Shown: in pieces, positions 1 to 12,900 of the stretch | How positions within the stretch are numbered: position 1 is the first letter of the stretch | Layout: the number at the start of each line of letters is the position of its first letter | Source of the DNA: Calliopsis andreniformis | Taxonomy: Eukaryota; Arthropoda; Insecta; Hymenoptera; Andrenidae | DNA: 64,000 nucleotides | NCBI RefSeq assembly: GCF_051401765.1 | Contig: NW_027480450.1 | Span: 4,898,001-4,962,000, forward strand | Direction of reading: 5' to 3' | The notes under the pieces: generated by a model | What the model saw: the letters and a program-made list of their open reading frames with translations, nothing else | Database searches by the model: none | Told to the model about the DNA's origin: nothing | Position numbers and translations under genes: made by a program

Positions 1-200
1 AATCCTCAATCTTCAATCCTCAATCCGCAATCCACAATCCTCAATCCCCAATTCTCAATCTTCAATCCTCAATACTCAATCTTCAATCCTCAATCCTCAA
101 TCCTCAATCATCAATCCTCAATCTTCAATACACAATCCTCAATCCTCAATTCTCAATCCTCAATCCTCAACCATCAATCCTCAATTCTCTATACGCAACA

Positions 201-235
201 GAATATCCTGAATTCGCAGGATTCAATACTCAAAC
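201..235 (+). repeat. EcoRI-type GAATATCC cassette (exemplar)
   Basis: The cassette reads GAATATCCTGAATTCGCAGG followed by TCAATACTCAAACC and usually CCTCAACCCTCAGCCC. The register of seven is kept through it. It contains an EcoRI site and an in-frame TGA that ends forward open frames as ...NRIS. Relatives begin near 613, 1500, 3533, 3889, 4252, 4797, 6249, 6807, 14213, 14750, 33984, 37083, 39857, 40617, 42341, 46887 and 50177, with some sequence drift (for example TCTCAGG or TCTCTGG). Confidence 0.85.
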
Positions 236-1004
236 CTCAATCCTCGACCCTCAGCCCTAATCCTCCATCCTCGATACTCAATCCTCAATCCTCAACCTTC
301 AATCCTCTAGACTCAATCTTCAATCTTCAATACTCAATCCTCAACCCTCAATCTTCAACCCTCAATAATGAACCTTCAATCCTCACTCCCAAATCCTCAA
401 TCTTCAATCCTCAATCCGCAATCCTCCATCCTCAATCCCCAATTCTCAATCTTCAATCCTCAATACTCAATCTTCAATCCTCAATCCTCAATCCTCAATC
501 CTCAATACTCAATCCTCAATCATCAATCCTCAATCTTCAATACTCAACCCTCAATCCTCAATTCTCAATCCTCTATACTCAACCATCAATCCTCAATTGT
601 CAATACTCAATAGAATATCCTGAATTCGCAGGATTCAACCGTCAAACCTCAGTCCTCAACCCTCAGCCCTCATCCTCCATCCTCGATCCTCAATCCTCAA
701 TCCTCAACCTTCAATCCTCAATACTCAATCTTCAATCCTCAATCCTAAATCCTCAATCCTCAATCCTCAATCCTCTATCCTCAATCCTCAATCCTCAATC
801 CTCAATCCCCAATCCTCAATCTTCAATCCTCAATACTCAATCTTCAATCCTCAATCCTCAATCCACCACCCTCGATCCTCAATCCTCAATCCTCAACCTT
901 CAATCCTCAATACTCAATCTTCAATCCTCAATCCTCAATCCTCAATCCTCAATCCTCAATCCTCAATCCTCAATCCTCAATCCTCAATCCCCAATCCTCA
1001 ATCT

Positions 1005-1700
1005 TCAATCCTCAGCAGTCAATCTTCAATCCTCAATCCTCAATCCTCAATCCTCAATCCTCAATCCTCAATCATCGATCCTCAACCTTCAATCATCAAT
1101 ATTCAATCGTCAGTACTCAATCCTCAATCCTCAATCCTTAATCCTCAATCTTCAATCCTCAATCCCCAGTCCTCAATCTTCAATCCTCAATCCTCAATCC
1201 ACAATTCTCAATCCTCAATCCCCAGTCCTCAGTCCTCAAACCTCAATCCTCAATCCTCAATCCTCAATCCTCAATCCTCAGACCTCAGTCCTCAAACCTC
1301 AATCCTCAACCCTCAGACCACATCCTCAATCCTCAATCCTCAATCCTCAATCCTCAATCTTCAATCCTCAATACTCAATCTTCAATCCTCAATCCTCAGT
1401 CCTCAAACCTCAATTCTGAATCCTCAATACTCAATCTTCAACCCTCAATCCTCAGTCCTCAATACTCAACCATCAATCCTCAATTCTCAATACTCAATAG
1501 AATATCCTGAATTCTCAGGATTCAATACTCAAACATCAATCCTCAACCCTCGGCCCTCATCCTCCATCCTCAACCCTCTATCCTCAATCCTCAATCTTCA
1601 ATCCTCAATACTCAATCTTCAATCCTCAGTCCTTAATACTTAATCCTCAATCCTCAATCCTCAGTCATCAATACTCAATCTTCAATACTGAATCCTCAAT
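1005..1700 (+). repeat. Dispersed duplicate A1 (partner 3024-3733)
   Basis: Landmarks GCAGTC at 1015, AGACCACATCC near 1315, GAATATCC at 1500 and CCTTAATACTTAATCC at 1631 recur in the same order at 3034, 3349, 3533 and 3664. The offset is 2019 before and 2033 after an internal indel of 14 bp, which is exactly two heptamers. Several single-base differences separate the copies. Confidence 0.8.
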
Positions 1701-2385
1701 CCTCAATCCTCAATCCTCAATCCTCAATCCTTAGTCCCCAATCCTCAATCCTTAATCCTCAATCCTCAAACCTCAATCCTCAACCGTCAGTCCTCGTCCT
1801 CAATCCTCAACCCTCAATACTCAATCCTCAATCTTCAATCATCAATACTCAATCTTCAATCCTCATTCCTGAATACTGAATCCTCAATCGTCAATCCTCA
1901 ATCCCCAATCCTCAATCTTCAATCCTCAATCCTTAATCCTCAATCTTCAATCCTCAATCCCCAGTCCTCAATCTTCAATCTTCAATCCTCAATCCTCAAT
2001 TCTCAATCCTCAATCCTCAGTCCTCAGTCCTCAAACCTCAATCCTCAAACCTCAGCCCTCATCCTCAATCCTCAATTCTCAATCCTCAATCCTCAATCCT
2101 CAATACCCAATCTTCAATCCTCAATCCTCAATCCTCAATCCTCAATCCTCAATCCTCAATCATCAATCCTCAACCTTCGATACTCAATCCTCAATCCTCA
2201 GTCCTCAATACTCAATCGTTAATCATCAATACTCAATCTTCAATACTCAATCCTCAATCCTCAATACTCAATCCTCATCCCTCAATCCTCAGTCCTCAAA
2301 CCTCAATCCCGAATCCTCAATCCTGAATCCTCAATCTTCAGCCCTCAGTCCTCAACAATCAATTGTCAATCCTCAATCCTCAATA

Positions 2386-2500
2386 GAGTATCCTCAATTC
2401 ACAGTTTTCAATACTCAATCCCCATTCTTCATTATTCAAATCTCAATACACAAACATCAATTCTCATCACTCAACCCTCAACACTCAGTCCTCAATCTTC
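2386..2500 (+). repeat. Long diverged cassette, GAGTATCC/GAATATCC to CACTCAGTCC (exemplar)
   Basis: This is the most diverged recurring module. It runs through CTCAATTCACAGTTTTC, an ATCCCCATTCTTC or ACTCAATCTGC segment, a CACAAACATCAATTCTC segment and CTCAACCCTCAACACTCAG. Cutting it into sevens still leaves recognisable heptamers, so it is derived from the same unit and not an insertion. Two subtypes exist: one with CCCCATTC (2386, 18184, 19517, 25753, 29115, 43445, 45172, 53313) and one with ATACTCAATCTGC (2785, 5487, 9898, 15029, 37753, 50643, 56993). Confidence 0.85.
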
Positions 2501-3023
2501 AATCCTCAATCCTCAATCCTCAATCTTCAATCCTCAATACTCAACCTTCAATCATCAATCCTCAATCTTCAATCCTCAACACTCAATCCTCAATCCTCAA
2601 TCCTCAATGTTCAATCCGCTATACCCAATCCTCAATCTTCAATCCTCAATCCTCAATCCTCAATCCTCAGTCCTCAATCCTCTATCCTCAGTCCTCAAAC
2701 CTCAGTTCCGAATCCTCAATCCTGAATCCTCAACTTTCAGCCCTCTGTCCTCAACAATCAGTTGTCAATCCTCAATCCTCAATAGAATATCCTCAATTCA
2801 CAGTTTTCAATACTCAATACTCAATCTGCAATCTTCAAATCTCTATCCACAAGCATCAATTCTCATCACTCAGCCCTCAACACTCAGTCCTCAACGTTCA
2901 ATCCTCAATCCTCAACTCTCAATCTTCAATCCTCAATAATGAATCTTCAATCCTCAGTCCCAAATACTCAATTTTCAATCCCCAATCCTCAATCCTCAAT
3001 CCTCAATCCCCAATCCTCAATCT

Positions 3024-3733
3024 TCAATCCTCAGCAGTCAATCTTCAATCCTCAATCCTCAATCCTCAATCCTCAATCCTCAATCCTCAATCCTCAATCA
3101 TCAATCCTCAACCTTCAATCATCAATATTCAATCGTCAGTCCTCAATCCTCAATCCTCAAACCTTAATCCTCAATCTTCAATCCTCAATCCCCAGTCCTC
3201 AATCTTCAATCCTCAATCATCAGTCCACAATTCTCAATCCTCAATCCTCAGTCCTCAGTCCTCAAACCTCAATCCTCAATCCTCAATCCTCTATCCTCAA
3301 TTCTCAATCCTCAGACCTCAGTCCTCAAACCTCAATCCTCAAACCTCAGACCACATCCTCAATCCTCAATCCTCAATCCTCAATCCTCAATCTTCAATCC
3401 TCAATACTCAATCTTCAATCCTCAATCTTCAGTCCTCAAACCTCAATTCTGAATCCTCAATACTCAATCTTCAACCCTCAATCCTCAGTCCTCAATACTC
3501 AACCATCAATCCTCAATTCTCAATACTCAATAGAATATCCTGAATTCTCAGGATTCAATACTCAAACATCAATCCTCAACCATCGGCCCTCATCCTCCAT
3601 CCTCAACCCTCTATCCTCAATCCTCAATCTTCAATCCTCAATACTCAATCTTCAATCCTCAGTCCTTAATACTTAATCCTCAATCCTCAATACTCAGTCA
3701 TCAATACTCAATCTTCAATACTGAATCCTCAAT
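3024..3733 (+). repeat. Dispersed duplicate A2 (partner 1005-1700)
   Basis: This is the second copy of the block at 1005-1700, offset 2019-2033. It carries the same rare words in the same order (GCAGTC, AGACCACATCC, the EcoRI cassette, CCTTAATACTTAATCC). The edges are fuzzy because they lie in consensus heptamers. Confidence 0.8.
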
Positions 3734-6700
3734 CCTCAATCCTCAATCCTCAATCCTCAATCCTTAATCCCCAATCCTCAATCCTTAATCCTCAATCCTC
3801 AAACCTCAATCTTCAATACTCAATCCTCAATCCTCAATTCTCAATACTCAATTCTCAACCATCAATCCTCAATTCTCAATACTCAACAGAATATCCTGAA
3901 TTCGCAGGATTCAATACTCAAACCTAAATCCTCAACCCTCAGCCCTCATCCTCCATACTCGATCCTCAATCCTCAATCCTCAACCTTCAATCCTCAATAC
4001 TCAATCTTCAATCCTCAATCCTCAATCCTCAATACTCAATCCTCAATCCTCAACCCTCAATCCTCAATCCACAATCCCCATTCCTCATTTTTCCATCCTC
4101 AATACTCAATCTTCAGTCCTCAATCCTCAATCCTCAATCCTCAATCCTCAATCCTCAATCATCAATACTCAATCTTCAATACTCAATCCTCAATCCTCAA
4201 TTCTCAATCCTCAATACTCAACCATCAACCCTCAATTCTCAATACGCAACTGAATATCCTGAATTCTCAGGTTTCAATACTCAAACCTCAATCCTAGTCC
4301 CTCAGTCCTCATCCTCCATCCTCGATACTCAATCCTCAATCCTCAACCTTCAATCCTCAATTCTCAATCTTCAATCTTCAATCCTCAATCCTCAATCCTC
4401 AGCCTTCAATCCACAATACACAATCTTCAATCCCCTATCCTATATCTTCAATCCTCAATCCTCAATCCTCAATACTCAATCCTCAAACCTCAATCTTCAA
4501 TCCTCAATACTCAATCTTGAATCCTCAATCCTCAATCCTCAATCCTCAATCCTCAATCATCAATCCTCAATCTTCAATACTCAATCCTCAATCCTCAATC
4601 CTCAGTCCTCAATACTCAACCATCAATCCTCAAACTTCAATCCTCAATACTCAATCTTCAATCCTCAATCCTCAATCCTCAATCCTCAGTTCACAATCCT
4701 CAATTATCAATCCTCAATCTTCAATACTCAATCCTCAATCCTCAATTCTCAATCCTCAATACTCAATCATCAATCCTCAGTCCTCAATACTCAATAGAAT
4801 ATCCTGAATTCGCAGGGTTCAGTACTCAAACCTCAATCCTCAACCCTCAGCCCTCATCCTCCATCCTCGATCATCAATCCTCAATCTTCAATCCTCAATA
4901 CTCAATCTTCAATCCTCAATCCTCAATCCTCAATCCTCAATATTCAATCCTCAATACTCAATCTTCAACCCTCAAACCTCAACTCTCAGCCCTCATCCTC
5001 CATCCTCCATCCTCAATCCTCAATCCTGAATTCTCAATCTTCAATCCTCAATACTCAATCATCAATCCTCAATCCTCAATCCTCAATCCTCAATCCTCAA
5101 TCCCCAGTCCTCAATCTTCAATCCGCAATGCTCAATCCTCAATCCTCTATCCTCAGTCCTCAATCCTCAGTCCTCAATCCTCAAACCTCAATCCTCAACC
5201 GTCAGTCCTCGTCCTCAATCCACAACCCTCAATCATCAATCCTCAATCTTCAATCATCAATATTTAACCTTCAATCCTCAATCCTCATTCCTCAATCCTC
5301 AATCCTCAATCCTCAATGTTCAGTCCTCAATACCCAATCCTCAATCTTCAATCCACAATCCTCAAACCTCAATCCTCGATCCTCAATCCTCAGTTCTCAA
5401 ACCACAAACCTGAATCCTCAATCCTGAATCCTCAATCTTCAGCCCTCAGTCCTCAACAATCAGTTGTCAATCCTCTATCCTCAATAGAATATCCTCAATT
5501 CGCAGTTTTCAATGCTCAATACTCAATCTGCAATCTTCAAATCTCTCTTCACAAACATCAATTCTCATCACTCAACCCTCAATCCTCAAGCGTCGATCCT
5601 CAATCCTCAATCCTCAATCCTCAATCCTCAATCCTCAACCTTCAATCCACAATACTCAATCTTCAATCCCCAATCCTCCATCTTCAATCCTCAATCCTCA
5701 ATCCTCAATACTCAATCCTCAACCCTCAGTCCTCAGTACTCAAACCTCAGCCCTCAAACCTCAGCCCTCATCCTCAATCCTCAATCCTCAATCCTCAATA
5801 CTCAATCTTCAATCCTCAATACTCAATCTTCAATCCCCAATCCTCAGTCCTCAATTCCTCAATCTTCAATCCACAGTCCCCAATCCTCAATCTTCGATCC
5901 TCAATCCTCAATCCTCAATCCTCAATCCTCAACCCTCCATCCTCAGTCATCAATACTCAATCTTCAATACTCAATCGTCAATCCTCAGTCCTCAATCCTC
6001 AATCCTCAACATTCAGTCCTCAATACTCAATCTTCAATCCTCAATCCTCAATCCTCAATCCTCAATCCTCAGTCTTCAGACCTCAAACATCAATACTCAA
6101 CCCTCAGGCCTCGTCCTCAATCCGCAACGCTCAATCCTCAACCCTCAATCCTCAATCATCAATCCTCAATCTTCAATAGTCTATCCTCAATCCTCAATCC
6201 CCAATCCTCAATACTCAAACATCAATACTCAATTCTCAATACTCAATAGAATATCCTGAATTCTCAGGATTCAATACTCAAACATCAATCCTCAAACATC
6301 AGCCCTCATCCTCAATCCTCAATCCTCAATCCTCAATCCTCAATATTCAATCCTCAATACTCAACCTTCAATCCTCAATACTCAATCTTCAATCCTCAAT
6401 GCTCAATCGTCAATCCTCAATTCTCAATCCTCAATCCTCAGTCCTCAGACCTCAAACATCAATGCTCAACCCTCAGTCCTCGTCCTCAATCCGCAACCCT
6501 CAATCCTCAACCCTCAATCCTCAATCATCAATATTCAATCTTCAATACTCAATCCTCAATACCCAATCCACAATCCTCAATCGTCAATCTTCAATCTTCA
6601 ATACTCAATCTTCAATCCTCAATCCTCAATCCTCAATACTCAATCCTCAGTCCTCAATCCTCAATCATCAATCCTCAATACTCAATCTTCAATCCTCAAT

Positions 6701-7329
6701 CCTCAGTCCTCAAACCTCAATTCTGAATCCTCAATACTCAAACTTCAACCCTCAATCCTCAGTCCTCAATACTAAGCCATCAATCCTCAATTCTCAATAC
6801 TCAATAGAATATCCTGAATTCGCAGGATTCAATACTCAAACCTCAATCCTCAACCCTCAGCCCTCATCCTCCATCCTCAATACTCAATCCTCAATCCTCA
6901 ATGTTCAATCAGCAATACCCAATCCGCCATCTACAATCCTCAATCCTCAATCATCAATCCTCAATCCCCAATCCTCAATCCTCAGTCCTCAGACCTCAAT
7001 CCTGTATCCTCAACCGTGAAACAAAAAATCTTCAGCCATCAGTCCTCAACAATCAGTTGTCAATACTCAATCCTCAATAGAATATCCTTAATTCACAGTT
7101 TTGAATACTCAATACTCAATCTGCAATCTTCAAATCTCTATCCACAAACATCAATTCTCATCACTCAACCCTCAACACTCAGTCCTCAATCTTCAATCCC
7201 CAATCCTCAATCCTCAATCTTCATTCCTCAATACTCGATCATCAATCCTCAATCCTCAATCCTCAACCCTCAACACTCAATCCTCTATCCTCAATCTTCA
7301 ATCCTCAATCCCCAATCCTCAACCCTCAA

Positions 7330-7385
7330 TCTTGAATCCTCAATAATCAATCTCCAATCCTAGATCCTCAATCCCCAATCCACAA
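7330..7385 (+). repeat. CCTAGATCC box (exemplar)
   Basis: The module is CTTGAATCC, TCAATAATCAATCTCC, AATCCTAGATCC and then TCAATCCCCAATCC. TGA, TAA and TAG triplets fall in it, so it ends many forward open frames with ...LESSIINLQS. Further copies carry TAGATC near 7738, 10319, 10647, 30186, 30542, 38208, 38487, 38766, 41378, 41657, 41936, 42683 and 42823, and there are decayed forms such as CACAGATCC near 11502 and CTCGATCC near 49493. Confidence 0.85.
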
Positions 7386-7940
7386 TCCTTAATCCTCAAC
7401 CCTCAATCCTCAATCCTCAAGCCTCTGCCCTCAATCCTCAATTCTCAATCCTCAATCCGCAATTCTCAATCCTCAATTCTCAGTCATCAATCCGTAATCT
7501 TCAATACTCAATCGTCAAACTTCAATCCTCAATACACAATCTTCAGTCCCCAATCCTCAATCCTCAATCCTCAATTCTCAATCCTCAATCATCAATCCTC
7601 AACCTTCAATACTCAATCCTCAATCCTCGTTCCTCAAACCTCAATCCTCAACCCTCAGTCCTCATCCTCAATTTTCAATTCTCAATCCTCAATCCTCAAT
7701 CCTCAATCTTGAATCCTCAATAATCAATCTCCAATCCTAGATCTTCAATCCGCAATCCTCAATCCTTAATCCTCAATTTTCAATCCTGAATCTCCAGTCC
7801 TCAATCTTAAATCCTCAATCTCCAGTCCTCAATCTTCAATCCTCCATGCTCAGTCCTCAATCTTCAATCCTCAATCCTCAATCCTCAAACCTCAATATTC
7901 AACACAAAACCCTCAACCATCAATCCCCAATACTCAGCCA

Positions 7941-8422
7941 TCAATCCTCAATTCTCAATACTCAATAGAATATCCTGAAATCTCTTGTTTCAGTACCCAA
8001 TCCACAATATTCAATAATCAAATCTCAATCCTCAAACATCAATTCTCAACACTCAACCCTCAACACTCAGTCCTCTCTCTTCAATCCTCCATCCTCAACC
8101 CTCAATCCTCAAGCGTCGATCCTCAATCCTCAATCCTCAATCCTCAATCCTCAATCTTCAAACCTCAATACTCAATCTTCATTCCTCAATCCTCAATCCT
8201 CAACCCTCAATACTCAATCATCAATACTCAATCTTCAATCCGCAATTCTCAATCCTCAATCATCAATCCTCAATCGTCAATATTCAACACGCAACCCTCA
8301 ACCATCAATCCTCAATACTCAATCATTAATTCTCAATTCTCAATACTCAATATAATATCCTGAATTCTCATGTTTCAATACTCAATCCGCAATATTCAAT
8401 AATTAAATCTCAATCCTCAATC
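7941..8422 (+). repeat. Duplicate B1 of a 560-bp-spaced pair
   Basis: Base 7941 aligns with 8501 and base 8422 with 8982, a constant offset of 560 (80 x 7). The pair shares the GAATATCCTGAAATCTC cassette, CTCTCTCTTC, AAGCGTCGATCC and TATAATATCC. A few substitutions separate the copies, such as CTCTTGTTTCAGTAC against CTCATGTTTCAATAC. I see no hexamer phase break inside, in agreement with an offset divisible by seven. Confidence 0.85.
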
Positions 8423-8500
8423 ATCAATTCTCAACATTCAATCCTCAACACTCAGTCCTCTCTCTTCAATCCTCCATCCTCAGTCCTCAATCCTCAACCG

Positions 8501-8982
8501 TCAATCCTCAATTCTCAATACTCAATAGAATATCCTGAAATCTCATGTTTCAATACCCAATCCACAATATTCAATAATCAAATCTCAATCCTCAAACATC
8601 AATTCTCAACACTCAACCCTCAACACTCAGTCCTCTCTCTTCAATCCTCCATCCTCAACCCTCAATCCTCAAGCGTCGATCCTCAATCCTCAATCCTCAA
8701 TCCTCAATCCTCAATCTTCAAACCTCAATACTCAATCTTCATTCCTCAATCCTCAATCCTCAACCCTCAATACTCAATCATCAATACTCAATCTTCAATC
8801 CGCAATTCTCAATCCTCAATCATCAATCCTCAATCGTCAATATTCAACACACAACCCTCAACCATCAATCCTCAATACTCAATCATTAATTCTCAATTCT
8901 CAATACTCAATATAATATCCTGAATTCTCATGTTTCAATACTCAATCCACAATATTCAATAATTAAATCTCAATCCTCAATC
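8501..8982 (+). repeat. Duplicate B2 of a 560-bp-spaced pair
   Basis: This is the second copy of 7941-8422. The match stops at 8982, where TCTTCAATCC replaces TCATCAATTC of the first copy. The left edge is at TCAATCCTCAATTC, preceded by ACCG here and GCCA in the first copy. Confidence 0.85.
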
Positions 8983-9900
8983 TTCAATCCTCAATCCTCA
9001 ATCCTCAATCCACAATCCTCAATCCTCAACCCTCAGTCGTCAGTCTTCAATCCTCAATACTCAATATTCAATTCTCAATCCTCAATTCTCAATCCACAAT
9101 CCTCGTTCTTCAATCCTCAATACCCAATCCTCAATCTTCAATCCTCAATCCTCAATCCTCAATCCTCAATCCTCAACCCTCAGTCCTCAGTCCTCAAATC
9201 TCAATCCCGAATCCTCAATCCTGAATCCTCAATCTTCAAACCTCAATCCACAAACATCAATTCTCATCACTCGACCCTGAGCACTCAGTCCTCAATATTC
9301 AATCCTCAATCCTCAATCCTCAATCTTCAATCCTCAATACTCAACCTTCAATCCTCAATCCTCAATTCTCAGTCCTCAATACACAATCCTCAATCGTCAA
9401 TCCTCAATCCGCAATCGTCAATCTTCGATCCTCAATCCACAACCCTCAATCCTCAATCCTCAATCTTGAATCCACGATACTCAATCTTCAATCCTCAATC
9501 CTCAATCCTCAATCCTCAATCCTCAATCCTCAATTTCAACCCTCAATACTCAATATTCAATCCTCAATCCTCAATCCTCAATCCTCAATCCTCATTCTTC
9601 AAACCTCAATACCCAATCCACAATCTTCAATCCCCAATCCTCAATCCCCAATCCTCAATTCTCAATCCTCAATCCTCAATCCTCAGACCTCAAACGTCAA
9701 TACTCACCCCTCAGTCCTCGTCCTCAATCCACAACCATCAATCCTGAATCCTCAATCTTCAATCATCAATATTCAATCTTCAATCCTCAATCCTCAATCC
9801 TCAGTCCTCAAACCTCAATCCTGAATCCTCAATCCTGAATCCTCAATCTTCAGCCATCAGTCCTCCACAATCAGTTGTCAATACTCAATCCTCAATAGAA

Positions 9901-12900
9901 TATCCTCAATTCACAGTTTTGAATACTCAATACTCAATCTGCAATCTTCAAATCTCTATCCACAAACATCAATTCTCATCACTCAACCCTCAACACACAG
10001 TCCTCAATCTTCAATCCTCAATCCTCAATCCTCAATCTTCATTCCTCAATACTCAATCTTCAATACTCAATCCTCAATTCCCAATCCTCAATACTCAATA
10101 CACAATCGTCAATCCGCAATCCCAAATCCTCTATCTTTAACACTCAATCCTCAATCCTCAATCCTCAATCCTCAATCTTCAATCCTAAATACTCAATCTT
10201 CAATCCTCAATCCTCAATCCTCAACCCTCAACCCTCAATCCTCTATCCTCAATCTTCAATCCTCAATCCTCAATCCTCAACCCTCAATCTTGAATCCTCA
10301 ATAATCAATCTCCAATCCTAGATCCTCAATCCCCAATACACAATCCTTAATCCTCAATCCTCAATCCGCAATCCTCAATCCTCAATTCTCAGTCACCAAT
10401 TCTCAATCTTCAATACTCAATCGTCAAACTTCAATCCTCAATACACAATCTTCAATCCCCAATCCTCAATCCTCAATCCTCAATCCACAATCCTCAATCA
10501 TCAATCCTCAACCTTCAATACTCAATCCTCAATCCTCGTTCCTCAAACCTCAATCCTCAACCCTCAGTCCTCATCCTCAATTTTTAATTCTCAATCCTCA
10601 ATCCTCAATCCTCAATCTTGAATCCTCAATAATCAATCTCCAATCCTAGATCTTCAATCCGCAATCCTCAATCCTTAATCCTCAATCTTCAATCCTCAAT
10701 CTCCAGTCCTCAATCTTCAATCCTCAATATCCAGTCCTCAATCTTCAATCCTCCATGCTCATTCCTCAGTCCTCAAGCCTCAGTCCTCAATCGTCAATCC
10801 TCAATCATCAATCCTCAATCCTCAGTCATGAATACTAAATCTTCAATACTCAATCCTCAATCCTCAATCCTCAATCCTCAATCCTCAGTCATCAATCCTC
10901 AGTCTTCAATACTCAATCGTCAATCCTCAGTCCTCAATCCTCAATCCACAATCCTCGTTCCTCAAACCTCAATCCTCAGCCCTCAGTCCTCATCCTCAAT
11001 TCTCAATTCTCAATCCTCAATCCTCAATCCTCAATCTTCATTCCTCAATAATCAATAACCAATCCTAGATCCTCAATCCACAATCCTCAATCCTTAATCC
11101 TCAATCTTCAATTCTCAAGCCCCAGTCCACAATATTCAATCCTCAATGCTCAATCCTCAATCCTCAATCCTCAATCCTCAGTCCTCAATCTTCAACCCTC
11201 AAACCTCAAACCTCAATCCTCAACCGTCAGTTCTCGTCCTCAATCTTCAATCCTTAATCCCCAATCCTCAATCTTCAATCCTCAATACTCAATCTTCATT
11301 CCTCAATCCTCAATCCTCAATCCTCAGTCATCAATCCTCAATCTTCAATACTCAATCGTCACTCCTAAGTCCTCAATCCTCTATACTCAATCCTCGTTCC
11401 TCAAACCTCTATCCTCAACCCTCAGTCCTCATCCTCAGTTCTCAATTCTCAATCCTTAATCCTCAATCCTGAATCTTCAATCCTCAATAATCGATCTCCA
11501 ATCACAGATCCTCAATTCCCAATCCTCAGTCCTTAATCCTCAATCTTCAATCCTCAATCCCCAGTCCTCAACCTTCAATCCTCAATGCTCAACCCTCAAT
11601 CCTCAATCCTCAGTCCTCAATCCTCAATCCTCATACCTCAAACCTCAATCCTCAACAGTTAGTCCTCGTCCTCAATTCTCAAACCTCAATCCACAATCAT
11701 CAATACTCAATCTTCAAACCCCAATCTTCAATCCTCAATACTCAATCTTCAATCCTCAATCCTCGATTCTCAATGCACAATACTCAATCCTCAATCGTCA
11801 ATCCTCAATCCTCAAACCTCAATCCTCAATCCTCAGCCATCAATCCTCAATCTTCAATACTCAATCGTCAATCCTCAGTCCTCAATCCTCAATCCTCAAT
11901 CCTCGTTCCTCAAGCCTCAATCCTCAACCCTCAGTCCTCATCCTCAGTTATCAGTTCTCAGTTCTCAATCCTCAATCCTCAATCCTCAAGCTTGAATCCT
12001 CAATAGTCAATCTCCAATCCTAGATACTCAATCCTCAATCATCAATCCTCAATCCACAATCTTCAATCCGCAGTCCCAAATCCTCAATCTTCAATCCTCA
12101 ATCCTCAATCCTCAATCCTCAATCCTCAATCCTCAAACTTCGATCCTCAATACTCAATCTTCAATCCTCAATCCTCAATCCTCAATCCTCAATCCTCAAT
12201 CATCAATCCTCAACCTTCAATACTCAATTCTCAATCGTCGTTCCTCAATCCTCAATCCTCAACCCTCAGTCCCAATCCTCAATTTTCAATTCTCAATCCT
12301 CAATCCTCAATCCTCAATCTTGAATCCTCAATAATCAATCTCCAATCCTAGATCCTCAAACCCCAATCCTCAATCCTTAATCCTCAATCTTCAATCCTCA
12401 ATCTCCAGCCCACAATCGTCAATCCTCGATCTCCAGTCCTCAACCTTCGATCCTCCATGCTCAATCCTCAATCCTCAAGCCTCAGTCCTCAATCCTCAAT
12501 CCTCAATCCTCAAACCTCAATCCTGAATCCTCAATACTCAATCCTCAATCCTCAGTCATCAATCCTCAATCTTCAATACTCAATCGTCAATCCTCAGTCC
12601 TCAATCCTCAATCCTCAATCCTCGTTCCTCAAACCTCAATCCTCAACCCTCAGTCCTCATCCTCAATTCTCAATTCTCAATCCTCAATCCTCAATCCCCA
12701 ATCCTTAATCTTCAATCCTCAATCCTCAATCCTCAATCTTCAATCCTCAACACTCAATCTTCAGTCCTCAATCCTCAATCCTCAATCCTCAATCCTCAAT
12801 CCTCAATCCTCAATCCTCAATCCACGATCTTCAATCCTCAATACTCAATCTTCAATCCTCAATCCTCAATCGTAATCCTCTATCCTCAATCCTCAACCCT

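Larger units (their letters stand above)
1..7015 (+). repeat. Left domain of the satellite, rich in EcoRI-type cassettes
   Basis: This stretch holds no gene. GAATATCC cassettes (or GAGTATCC) start near 201, 613, 1500, 2386, 2785, 3533, 3889, 4252, 4797, 5487, 6249 and 6807, so spacing is about 280-890 bp. Most are followed by TGAATTCGCAGG or TGAATTCTCAGG, which creates an EcoRI site; those at 2386, 2785 and 5487 instead read CTCAATTC and continue into the long diverged cassette. The CCTAGATCC box, frequent from about 7360 onward, is not seen here. Copies within this domain differ at many positions, so duplications look older than those on the right. Confidence 0.85.
7016..9900 (+). repeat. 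Satellite domain with first CCTAGATCC boxes and a 560-bp duplication
   Basis: No gene is present. CCTAGATC boxes appear near 7359 and 7736. A third cassette subtype, GAATATCCTGAAATCTC followed by GTTTCA and CAATATTCAATAATC, begins at 7968 and 8528, with relatives TATAATATCC near 8371 and 8931. The right part (9000-9900) contains AGTCGTCAGTC near 9028, which recurs near 12900 and 15710. Confidence 0.8.

Noticed and set aside
210..215. EcoRI sites as remnants of cloning or vector sequence
   Set aside because: They recur in cassettes with natural drift (TGAATTCGCAGG, TGAATTCTCAGG, TGAAATCTC) and no vector sequence is adjacent.
2386..2500. Possible transposon fragment or unique insertion in the long cassette
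   Set aside because: It divides into diverged heptamers in register, has no terminal inverted repeats or target duplication, and is present in dozens of copies at equivalent module positions.
8361..8375. TATAATATCC as a bacterial -10 promoter element
   Set aside because: It is a one-base variant of the TAGAATATCC cassette, has no -35 partner and no gene downstream.
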